DNA of 64,000 nt from Belliella alkalica (lineage in GTDB: Bacteria > Bacteroidota > Bacteroidia > Cytophagales > Cyclobacteriaceae), in NCBI RefSeq assembly GCF_022549785.1, contig NZ_JAKZGO010000001.1, positions 534,936 through 598,935 of the forward strand, read 5' to 3'. Below, piece by piece: positions 9,871 to 19,100 of the stretch. Numbering within the stretch: position 1 is the stretch's first letter; every line of letters begins with the position of its first letter. Made by a program: the position numbers and the translations under genes. Below the pieces are notes generated by a model. The model made no database searches, had not been told where the DNA came from, and worked only from the letters and a program-made list of their open reading frames with translations.

Positions 9871-12800
9871 ATGAATGATCACATAATACTAAAAAAAATA
9901 TTTGATGCATCACCTCTTCCTTCACTCCTCATAAGGGCAAATGACCCATTTTTTACTTTGGTAGATGCGAATGAATCATACTACAAAATTTCCAATAGTA
10001 CTCAAGAGGACTTGATTGGTAAAGGCCTATTTGAAGCATTTCCTCAAAATCCTAACGAAAACTCTGGCGCTACAGTAAAACTCCTTGATGCTATCAAGAC
10101 TGTAATGGTTACCAAAGAAACTTACAATGCACCTATTCAAAAATATGATATTCCCATCAGAGGAACAGATCAGTTTGAAGTTAGATATTGGGACCCGGTG
10201 TTCATACCAATTTTAAATGAAAAAAAAGAAGTAAGCCATATATTACATACAACAGAAAATGTTTCCATCGCAGTACAAGCCGAAAAAGCACTGAGTTTGT
10301 CAAACAAAAAACTTAATGACTTGATATCCTCAATTGATGGCATATTTTGGGAAGCTGAAATCAATCCTTTAAAGTTCACATTTGTAAGCCCTCAATCATA
10401 TGAAATTCTTGGCTTTCACCCTAAGGAATGGGAAACTAGCGGTTTTTGGGAATCTAGAATTCATCCATTCGATCAAGAGTTTACTATCAACTATTGTGAA
10501 AATCAAGTACAACAAGGCAAAAACCATTTCTTTGAATACAGGTTTTTAGCAAAAAATGGTAATACAGTATGGCTAAATGATGTTGTCAGCGTCATTTTGG
10601 AAAATGGCAAGCCAATCCTCCTAAGAGGTATTATGACTGATATAACTGATAAAAAAAAATCAGAACTAGAGAGAGACAAAAGCAGGTCTAAGCTTGAAAA
10701 CATCATGGATCGGTCTTTGGATGTGATTTGTACGTTGGATGAAAATAGACTTTTTCAAGAAGTGAGTTCTGCTACACTAAAACTCTGGGGATATTTACCA
10801 TCTGAAATGGTAGGTAAGCCACTGCTAGATTATGTATTAGAAGAAGATATTTCTAAAATAAATGATGCAATCAGAAAAATAAGAAACGGAAAAAGTAGAA
10901 CTAATCTTGAAATTAGAATCATCAAAAAAAATGGTTCAATGGCACCAACCATTTGGTCTATAAAATGGGATATTAGAGACAAAATTTTCTATTGCTGTGC
11001 CAAAGATGGGTCTGAAAAGAAGAAAACAGAGCTCAACAATGAATTGAGAATAGCAATCAATTCCATATTTTCAGAAGACCTTAAGCTCGAAATTATAATT
11101 CAAAAGGCATTAAAATTATTTTTACAATACAGCAATCTTGATTATGCAGAAGCTTGGCTTCAAAGTATTGACTCTGACAATATAATTCTCACCGCCTTCG
11201 AAGGTCCAGAGCATATTCAACCAAAAAAAGAAATCAGAATTAATGGAGGTGAAAGCGGCTTGATGTCAGAATTGTGTAAAAGTAAAGAACCAATTTTGAT
11301 AAAAGATCTAAAAACCCATTCCAAAATTGTAAGAAATGACTTTATAATTAAGCATGATGTTAGAAGTACAATCGCCTACCCTATTAATTACAATGGTCAA
11401 TTTATCGCTGGGATAGTCCTTTGCAGTATAGCAAGACATGTTGATTTCGAAACAACACCTATACTAGATTTCGATTTTTTGGCACAAATAGGTTCTATGA
11501 TCAAAAGAAAGAGAGCTGAAAATGAGTTAAACTTATTTTTTGAGTTGTCCCCAGACCTTCTTTGCATTGCAGGTTTTGATGGATATTTTAAGAAAATCAA
11601 CAAATCATTTTGTAAAACATTGGGCTATACTCAAGAAGAGTTACTCAATGAAAACCTCTTCAAATTCACACATCCAGATGATAAAGCTAAAACAGAGGAT
11701 ATATTAAAATTGTTGGATGATGGCGAACCTATCCCATATTTTGAAAATAGGTATGTAACAAAATCAGGGCACTATGTCTGGTTAGCATGGACTTCAACAC
11801 CAATAATCGAAGAAAAATTAATCTTTGCTATAGGTAAGGATATCACAGAAAAAAAACAGCAAGAGGAAGCCATCAAAATCTCAAACAAGAAAGTGTCTGA
11901 TACTTTGGAAAGTATACAAGATGGCTTTTATGCTATTGATAACGATTCAATAATCACATATTGGAACAATGAAGCTGAAAAATTATTGGGAAAAAAGCGA
12001 GAAGATGTTTTGGGAAAAAACTTATGGGAAATCTTCCCTGAAGCAGTTAACCTCAAATTTTACCCCAACTATTCTAAAGCAAAAGCTAAAAACATACCTG
12101 TAAGGTTTGAAGAATATTTTCCACCTTTAAAATCTTGGTATGAGATTACTGCATTCCCATCCGAAGAAGGTGTTTCTGTGCATTTTAAAAATGTAACTGA
12201 TAGAAAAAATTCCGAAATCAAAATGATTGAATTGAACGATTCACTAGCCAAAAAAGCGAATGAATTAGCAGAATCTAACGCTGAACTTGAACAATTTGCT
12301 TTCATTGCTTCGCATGATATGCAAGAACCGCTAAGGATGGTGACGAGTTTTCTTAATAAACTTGAAAACAAATATGCAAATGCACTTGATGCTAAAGGCT
12401 TACAATACCTACATTATGCTACTGATGGCGCCATAAGGATGAGGCAGATTATTCTAGATCTTTTGGAGTTTTCAAGAATTGGCAAAATCAACCATTCTAT
12501 TGAAATAGTAGACCTTAATGAACTGATGAATGATATCAAACATATGAATCAAGATGTCATAGAAAAAACAAAAGCAGCGATAACATGGGATAAGCTACCC
12601 GCAGTAAAGTTCGGAAAAGGACCACTCTATCAGATTTTTCAAAATATAATTTCCAATGCCATCAAATATCAAAAAGCAGGCAATCTGCCCAAAGTTCATG
12701 TAACTTATGAAGATTGTTCAAACTATTGGATAATTTCAATAAAAGATAATGGAATAGGCATCGAAAAAGAATATCACGAAAAAATATTTGAGATATTCAA

Positions 12801-12951
12801 ACGCTTACATCAAAAAGAAGAGTATTCGGGGACAGGGATTGGTTTGGCTATTTGTAAAAAAATAATAGAAAGATCGGGAGGAATTATTTATGTAGAAAGT
12901 GAAATAAACTTTGGTAGTAATTTTAAGTTCACAATAAAAAAAGAACTTTAA
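9871..12951 (+). CDS. Multi-PAS/GAF sensor histidine kinase
   Basis: Large sensor kinase of 1026 residues, predicted cytoplasmic. Approximate domain order: PAS (8-145, starting DASPLPSLLIRAND), PAS (150-265), PAS (270-390, MDRSLDVICTLDENRLF), GAF (395-550), PAS (555-670, FELSPDLLCIAGFDG), PAS (680-795, IQDGFYAIDNDSIITYWN), HisKA with His815 in ASHDMQEPLR, and HATPase_c with DNGIGI and GTGIGLAI. The C-terminal third is clearly paralogous to the two kinases before it. Five PAS domains and one GAF domain suggest integration of several internal signals, but none can be named. The start is the ATG 12 bases after the previous stop. Confidence 0.9.
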   Translation: MNDHIILKKIFDASPLPSLLIRANDPFFTLVDANESYYKISNSTQEDLIGKGLFEAFPQNPNENSGATVKLLDAIKTVMVTKETYNAPIQKYDIPIRGTDQFEVRYWDPVFIPILNEKKEVSHILHTTENVSIAVQAEKALSLSNKKLNDLISSIDGIFWEAEINPLKFTFVSPQSYEILGFHPKEWETSGFWESRIHPFDQEFTINYCENQVQQGKNHFFEYRFLAKNGNTVWLNDVVSVILENGKPILLRGIMTDITDKKKSELERDKSRSKLENIMDRSLDVICTLDENRLFQEVSSATLKLWGYLPSEMVGKPLLDYVLEEDISKINDAIRKIRNGKSRTNLEIRIIKKNGSMAPTIWSIKWDIRDKIFYCCAKDGSEKKKTELNNELRIAINSIFSEDLKLEIIIQKALKLFLQYSNLDYAEAWLQSIDSDNIILTAFEGPEHIQPKKEIRINGGESGLMSELCKSKEPILIKDLKTHSKIVRNDFIIKHDVRSTIAYPINYNGQFIAGIVLCSIARHVDFETTPILDFDFLAQIGSMIKRKRAENELNLFFELSPDLLCIAGFDGYFKKINKSFCKTLGYTQEELLNENLFKFTHPDDKAKTEDILKLLDDGEPIPYFENRYVTKSGHYVWLAWTSTPIIEEKLIFAIGKDITEKKQQEEAIKISNKKVSDTLESIQDGFYAIDNDSIITYWNNEAEKLLGKKREDVLGKNLWEIFPEAVNLKFYPNYSKAKAKNIPVRFEEYFPPLKSWYEITAFPSEEGVSVHFKNVTDRKNSEIKMIELNDSLAKKANELAESNAELEQFAFIASHDMQEPLRMVTSFLNKLENKYANALDAKGLQYLHYATDGAIRMRQIILDLLEFSRIGKINHSIEIVDLNELMNDIKHMNQDVIEKTKAAITWDKLPAVKFGKGPLYQIFQNIISNAIKYQKAGNLPKVHVTYEDCSNYWIISIKDNGIGIEKEYHEKIFEIFKRLHQKEEYSGTGIGLAICKKIIERSGGIIYVESEINFGSNFKFTIKKEL

Positions 12952-13296
12952 CATATCTTATTCAACTCTTAAAATCCATCATTTAATTATATCATCGTAT
13001 TATAACTTATAGTATTAATGTGGAAATCATTAAGTAATTCTATTAAGATAATCATAAATTTTTTTTGGGTTTTCTAAAAAAAATATAAATTCAAAATCAT
13101 ATTGTATAGTTAGAAAAATTTCGAAAAACTTTTACATGTAAAATATAAGAAAGACTAGAATTTTTTATAGAAATTAAAATTGTAATAAAGGCAAAATTAT
13201 CTATTCGATAAATAAAGATTTTTAGTATATTAGAACTAAAGTAATTGAAAATTCTATTTAGTAATCTTGGATTTCTTTATTGTTTCAAATTTTACT
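12952..13296. other. AT-rich intergenic with a shared palindromic motif
   Basis: 345 bases without a credible gene. It contains the 17-base word GAAAAATTTCGAAAAAC at 13113-13129, which recurs identically at 13940-13956, also upstream of a response regulator. The core TTTCGAAA is palindromic. No terminator hairpin was recognised after the kinase gene. Confidence 0.4.
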
Positions 13297-13731
13297 ATGC
13301 AAAATATACATATACTATTAGTAGAAGATAATGATGGGGATGTAGTCTTGACTATGGAAGCTCTAGAGGAAGCCAAAATCAAAAACTCTATAAGCATAGT
13401 CAAAAATGGAGAGAAGGCAATTCAATATATCGAAAGAATAGGTGATTTTCAAAATGTAATTTATCCAGATTTAATTATATTAGACATAAACCTACCAAAA
13501 TTAAGTGGTCATGAAGTCGTAAAACACCTGAAAAGTAGCGAAAAACATAAAGAGGTACCTATCATTATACTTACCACATCTTCATCCCCAAACGACATTG
13601 ATAAATCAAATAAAAATCAGGTGAATTGTTTTATAACTAAACCAGTCACTACAGATGATTTTATACAAATGGTGAATAAATTAAAAGACTTTTGGATAAA
13701 TATCTTATCTCAAGAAAAATTGGAAAATTGA
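13297..13731 (+). CDS. Single-domain response regulator (Rcp1-like)
   Basis: Stand-alone CheY-fold receiver of 144 residues. Acidic pocket in LLVEDNDGD near the N-terminus, phospho-acceptor Asp63 in ILDINLP, switch Thr in LTTSS and Lys in ITKPV. The insert pattern (DINLPKLSGHEVVKHLK) matches the Rcp1 subgroup that serves phytochrome-like kinases, which fits the three kinases upstream. It has no output domain, so it probably acts by phosphotransfer or protein contact. The frame extends upstream to a TTG at 13267, but the ATG at 13297 gives the expected MQNIHILLVEDN start. Confidence 0.88.
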   Translation: MQNIHILLVEDNDGDVVLTMEALEEAKIKNSISIVKNGEKAIQYIERIGDFQNVIYPDLIILDINLPKLSGHEVVKHLKSSEKHKEVPIIILTTSSSPNDIDKSNKNQVNCFITKPVTTDDFIQMVNKLKDFWINILSQEKLEN

Positions 13732-14165
13732 TTTATGAACAATTAAAATAGAAAATGATTTATTATATGTGTAGCAAGCATAATATCGCTAATAAAACCA
13801 ATAAGTAAGTTTGAATCAAACCCAATGATAATCGAAACTAAACCCGTCATTGGTGAAAAATAGATTTTCAAATAACTCACAATGATTACAGCAATTGAGA
13901 CACATCATCTACTATCAATCATATGAATTGATCTTACGGGAAAAATTTCGAAAAACAATACTTAAATATGGTTATGCGCAACTTTTCCAGTAGATTAAAA
14001 TATAATATTAATGTTTGCTTTAGATCAATATCAATTAATAACTTGTCAGCCTCTGTTGGATCGAAATGAATCAAAAGAACACTCACCTTAAATTACTGGT
14101 ATCATTCCATACTTACATAATTTCTTATAAATAGATGTTAAAGTACAAGAGTATTTATCATCTTT
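13732..14165. other. Intergenic with two repeated segments
   Basis: 434 bases with no plausible gene. It carries the second copy of GAAAAATTTCGAAAAAC (13940-13956) and, at 14025-14130, the plus-oriented partner of the inverted segment at 7640-7755. The segment ends about 35 bases before the ATG at 14166, so it may include that gene's promoter and leader. Confidence 0.45.
14025..14130 (+). repeat. Upstream-region repeat, plus-oriented copy
   Basis: It matches the reverse complement of 7640-7755. The most conserved block is 14036-14075 (TTAATAACTT, GCCTCT, TGGATCG, AATGAATCAAA). Lying directly before a response-regulator gene, it could be a promoter or leader element that was duplicated in inverted orientation. 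Confidence 0.5.
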
Positions 14166-14615
14166 ATGAATTACTTAAATATGAAAAAAATTCAAATCCT
14201 TTTAGTAGAAGACAATGAAGGCGACATTCTACTCATTAGAGAGGCATTAGAAGATGGTAAAATCCTCCATGATCTCAAAGTGGTAAAAGATGGGCATGAA
14301 GCAATTATGTATCTCAACAAGGATCAGAAATATGGTGTTGAAATAATGAAACCTGATATAATTCTACTCGATATCAATCTACCAAAAAAAAATGGACACG
14401 AGGTTTTGAAACACATCAAAACCTCAGAAGAATTGAAGCAGATTCCAGTAATTATGCTAACTACATCTTCTACACCTAAGGATGTATTGGACGCGTATAA
14501 AGAGCATGCTAACTGTTACATAACAAAACCGGTGGAAGGAATGGAATTTTTAAAAGTCATTACTCAGATTGAAGATTTTTGGTTTTCTCTTGTCAAACTA
14601 CCAACTAAGAATTAG
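14166..14615 (+). CDS. Single-domain response regulator (Rcp1-like)
   Basis: Receiver-only protein of 149 residues, paralogous to the regulator at 13297. Acidic pocket in LLVEDNEGD, phospho-acceptor Asp69 in LLDINLPKKNG, switch Thr in MLTTSS, and Lys in ITKPV. An alternative start at 14181 (MKKIQILLVEDN) would match family length better; both ATGs are in frame and cannot be separated by ribosome-binding sequence. It is followed after 6 bases by the REC-PAS protein, so 14166-16039 reads as a three-gene operon. Confidence 0.88.
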   Translation: MNYLNMKKIQILLVEDNEGDILLIREALEDGKILHDLKVVKDGHEAIMYLNKDQKYGVEIMKPDIILLDINLPKKNGHEVLKHIKTSEELKQIPVIMLTTSSTPKDVLDAYKEHANCYITKPVEGMEFLKVITQIEDFWFSLVKLPTKN

Positions 14616-14621
14616 CTATTT

Positions 14622-15635
14622 ATGACTGATACTGAAAGTTCGAAAAAAATTCTAATAATTGAAGACAATATTGGAGATTTTGTTCTCATATCAGAGTACC
14701 TGGAAGAGGTATTTGAAAAATTGATAATTGATCAAGCAAAAACATTCAAAGATTTTCTCAGCAAAGTTTCAAATGAATATGATATCATTTTATTAGATCT
14801 AAGCTTGCCAGACAAAGATGGTGAGAACTTGGTAAATGAAGTACTAAAATTTGCAGAAAATATTCCCGTAATCGTACTTACAGGGTATTCTGACAAAGTT
14901 TTTGCAATAAAATCAATAAGCTTAGGCACTGCTGATTATCTATTGAAAGACGAAATCAAACCCGATATCCTTCAAAAAAGCATAATATATGCTATTGAAA
15001 GAAAGAAAGTTTTCAACCAATTAGAAGATTCAGAAAAAAGATATAGGGAACTTTTCCATTTAAGCCCGCTCCCAATGTATGTTTTTGACAAGACCAGCTT
15101 TAAATTTTTAGATGTAAACAGAACCGCCATTTCACATTATGGTTACTCAAAAGAAGATTTTTTAGATATGACAGTATTTGACATCAGACCCGAAAATGAA
15201 AAAGCTAGAGCACTGGATATAATATCAAGAACCAATGAGGGTCCAGAGATGAAAAATCCAGGCACTTTCAAACATATCAAAAAAAATGGGGAATTGATAG
15301 ATGTGGAAATCAGCTACAATGAAATTGAATTCAAAGGTAGAAAAGCCTTGTTGGTGCTAGCTAATGATGTCACTTTAAAGTATCAATACATTGATGCGAT
15401 TGAAACACAAAATACAAAATTGAAAGAAATTGCATGGATTCAGTCACATGTAGTAAGGGCTCCCCTAGCACGACTAATGGGATTGGTAAACTTAATTAGC
15501 TTAGAAGGTGAAGATCCTGGATTTAGCAAAGAAGATATTATCAAACATATTGCAAACTCTACTCAGGAGTTAGATATGATCATCAGAAACATCACAAATA
15601 AAACAGAACAAATTAATATTGACGATATACAATGA
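14622..15635 (+). CDS. Receiver-PAS protein with kinase-like helix, no ATPase domain
   Basis: 337 residues. Receiver at about 8-125 with acidic pocket IIEDNIGD, phospho-acceptor Asp59 in LLDLSLPDKDG, and Lys in LLKDE. PAS domain at about 140-260 (LFHLSPLPMYVFDKTSFKFLD is the start of the fold). The C-terminal 65 residues hold IQSHVVRAPLARLMGLVNLI, a HisKA-type dimerisation helix with His276, but the protein ends before any HATPase_c domain. It cannot autophosphorylate alone. It may be phosphorylated by, or dimerise with, a neighbouring kinase. This truncated layout recurs in Bacteroidota, so it is likely functional rather than broken. It overlaps the next start by 4 bases. Confidence 0.85.
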   Translation: MTDTESSKKILIIEDNIGDFVLISEYLEEVFEKLIIDQAKTFKDFLSKVSNEYDIILLDLSLPDKDGENLVNEVLKFAENIPVIVLTGYSDKVFAIKSISLGTADYLLKDEIKPDILQKSIIYAIERKKVFNQLEDSEKRYRELFHLSPLPMYVFDKTSFKFLDVNRTAISHYGYSKEDFLDMTVFDIRPENEKARALDIISRTNEGPEMKNPGTFKHIKKNGELIDVEISYNEIEFKGRKALLVLANDVTLKYQYIDAIETQNTKLKEIAWIQSHVVRAPLARLMGLVNLISLEGEDPGFSKEDIIKHIANSTQELDMIIRNITNKTEQINIDDIQ

Positions 15636-16039
15636 AATACGACATTCTAATTGTAGATGACGAGGAAATCATCATAAAGCTTGTCAAACACCTTGTTATT
15701 AAAAGTGGACTACATTCAAATCCAAAAGGCTTTATTGGCGGAATTGATGCCTTAGAATATTTAAATGCACTAAATAATTCCAATACTACACAGATCATAT
15801 TATTAGACATAAACATGCCTAATTTTGACGGATGGGATTTTTTGGGGATTTTGGAAAAATCACAAATAAATGTGCCTATCCATGTGATTATCATAACATC
15901 CTCAATAAATAAATCCGACAAAGAAAAAGCCAGTTTATTCAAAATGGTATCAAGTTACATCGAAAAACCTGTAAGCATGCAGAACATGGAACAAATCAAA
16001 GAATTGAAATTTCTCAAATCATTGTCTGAAAATTATTGA
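15632..16039 (+). CDS. Single-domain response regulator
   Basis: Receiver of 135 residues. Acidic pocket ILIVDDEE, phospho-acceptor Asp59 in LLDINMPNFDGWDFL, switch residues in IITSS, Lys in IEKPV. The DINMPNFDGWDFL pattern places it in a different subgroup from the two Rcp1-like regulators. Its ATG overlaps the stop of the preceding gene (ATGA), so translation is probably coupled. It ends 124 bases before the convergent helicase gene, and no strong terminator lies between; AAATAC / GTATTT at about 16072-16089 is only a weak hairpin. Confidence 0.87.
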   Translation: MKYDILIVDDEEIIIKLVKHLVIKSGLHSNPKGFIGGIDALEYLNALNNSNTTQIILLDINMPNFDGWDFLGILEKSQINVPIHVIIITSSINKSDKEKASLFKMVSSYIEKPVSMQNMEQIKELKFLKSLSENY

Positions 16040-16163
16040 TTCCAGAAATCATCTGACACATCAAGACTTATAAATACCTTCGAGTATTTGACAAAAATCA
16101 CCAAACTCCTGTCAAATCCTAATTCCATAAAACATCTCAGTTGGGCAAACGCTACATCATAAA

Positions 16164-19100
16164 TTAATCTATATGTTTTTTTGATAACAAAATCCTTCCT
16201 GACTCTCTTTTGACTTTACCATTACTAATTGCCATATCAATTACATACCTTAAAAGAACTTCAATTTGTTTTCCAACTTTTGCAAAACCAAAAGTTCTTG
16301 ACAAATAGCGTAGCAACTCCTCTTCTTCTATACTTAAGTTATGTATTACTACTTCTTCCAGCGCTACCAAAATCTCTTCCGGCGCGATATCTTCCATGTT
16401 GCGTTTTCCAGATTCTGAAATACGATAGTGAGTCAACCCTTCCTTCTGCCTTGAATTCCAATAAAAAGGCTGATGATGCATGACTTTATTGATACTTAAT
16501 TCATTGATAATACTTTCTAAGTGGTTGTCTAACTTTGAACTTGATCTTCCAATATTCCATACCTGCAATATCTTTTTGAATAAATATGCTTTACTGATCG
16601 GAGATTCAACCTCTACAGTTTCCAATACTTGTTTCTTGATTTTGTCCCTGTAGGTATCATCATAGATTGTTTCAATATTAGCGAATGACATAGGTGTAAT
16701 CTTGTGAGATACATAAGGAGTTCGTAATAAATTTTCTTCAATAATGATTTCCTCTGAATAATCCTCTTCATCAATAGACAAAGACCTATCTATATTTATT
16801 TCATTGGATTCTTTACTTTGAAAATCATTCTCTGTTGGAATATTTCCCTTGTATTTTTGTAAAATTTCGACTTTTTCAATAATTCCATCAACCAGTTTTG
16901 ATGAATTTTCATACCAGTCCATGGTCCATAGTCTGTGAATATTCCATCCTAATGATTTTAGCATGGAAGGCATCACCATTTCACGGTCATTGGTGGTTTG
17001 AGCATTCAAATAATGATGTCCATCCAAAACTATTCCCAATATATATTCTTGAGGTTTCTCAGGATGAACAATCGCTATATCAACTTTAAAATTTGAAGTA
17101 CCTACATTACATTTTACGCTAAGACCTTTAGCTATCAATTTTTTGCTTATGGCTTTTGACAAATGTTTTTTGGATTGATTGCTCAAGATATCTTCAGGCC
17201 TAATCATCAAATGACCCTTTTCTGCAAAATTCAAAAAAGCTTTAAGCCCTGCAACTCCCTCTGATGAAGTTCTTGATAAATCAATTTGGTCAGATTTTAG
17301 TGTCGCAAAAACAAGCATCTCATTACGAGCCCTAGTGATAGCGACATTTAATCTTCTCCATCCACCATTTCTATTTAGGGGACCAAAATTCATACTCAAT
17401 TTACCGTCTTTATCAGGCGCATATCCTATAGAAAACAAGATTATATCCCTTTCGTCTCCTTGGACATTTTCAAGATTTTTGACAAACAAAGGTTCTGAAC
17501 TTTCATTCGCATATTCTTCTAATTTGATATCTGACATAAATAATTCCTGTAGTCTATCTTCTACCAAATTTTGCTGGGTTTGGCTAAATGTGACTACACC
17601 AATACTTAATTTTCTCCTTAAGGGGTCATTATAATGTGATCGCAAATAGTCAATTATTGCATCGGCTTCATTTACATTTGTCCGTGTCTTTCCTTTATCA
17701 TAAAAACCCTTTACATGCTGAAACTGGACTTTTCGGTTTAAATCATCGGCAGAAGGGAATGTGAGCAACTTATTTTCATAAAAATTAACATTACTAAATG
17801 CAATCAAACTTTCATGTTTACTACGATAGTGCCTCAAAAGGTACTTTGAAGGAACAGATAAAGACAAACAATCATCCAATATACTTTCCAAATCTTCCAC
17901 ATCCATGTTCTCTTCATCTAATTTTATCGTATTGAAAAATGAAGTTGGAGGCATCTGCTTAGGATCTCCTACAATAATCGCCTGCTTAGCGCGCGCCAAT
18001 GCACTAATCGCCTCGCAAGTAGGCAATTGGGATGCTTCATCAAATATTACTAAGTCAAAATGATTCAAGTCAACATCAAAATATTGAGCAACTGAAATTG
18101 GACTCATAAGCATACATGGAGCTAGTCTCGGCAATAGGTTGGGAACTTGATCAAAAAGTTTACGAATACTCATTCCTCTTCCACGGTTTTTGATAGCTCG
18201 CTGTAGTATCCCTATTTCAGAACTTTGCATGGCCTCTATTGAAGTGCTTGGAAGGTTCGAGGCCAACTTGGATCTTAGTTCTGATATTGTTAAATTCCTG
18301 AAATCAATAGCAATCTTCTTATATTGCTCAATCTTACTTTCAAATAAATTCACATTGAATAAGCTCAAGGTTTCACTTTTTGAAATTACCTGCTCAGCAA
18401 TAGATCGGTGTACCGTATAATGGAAATATGCATGCAAGCTATCATGATCACAGGATTTATTATAATAGGCATCAATCAACCATTGCAAATGCATTGATTT
18501 TCCCTGATTAGATACTTGAACAAAATTCATCCATGTCTTTAATTCAGGCAAATGTTTCTGTATTTCAGCTAACTGACCCTTAGCTTGATCGATCCAGTCT
18601 AATTCATCTTCAAAGGTTATCCCAACCAAAGCCTCAAAATCATCTTCTGCTTTTTCAAACTTTTCAGATTGGTGCAAAAAATCTTTACACAACTTTGAAT
18701 TTGGAAAAAACACTTCTCCTGTATATTGATATTCCAAATTATTGAAAACATGCATCCATTGGCTTAGCGCATGTGCTCCCCAATGTCGCATATGCTGTGC
18801 TAAGTTTCTAAATGAATGTGCCCTTCCCTTTATTTGGTCTATATCAGTCTGATCCTCTTTGAATAGATTTTTTAATGATTTGGTCACTTCCAAAAATCTA
18901 TTTTGCTGTAATATCCTTTGTACTTCTTTGAGCTGACGGTTTTCAGAAAACAGCTTCTCAATTTCCAAATCACTTTTTATTACTGTATTTTTATGTATTG
19001 CAACTTGTTTCTTTATCCTATTTTTTTGCAACCATTGTCCAAGCAACCAACGCTGTTTTGCTTGTTTCCATTCTAACTCTATGCTCGTCAAGTCTAAGTC

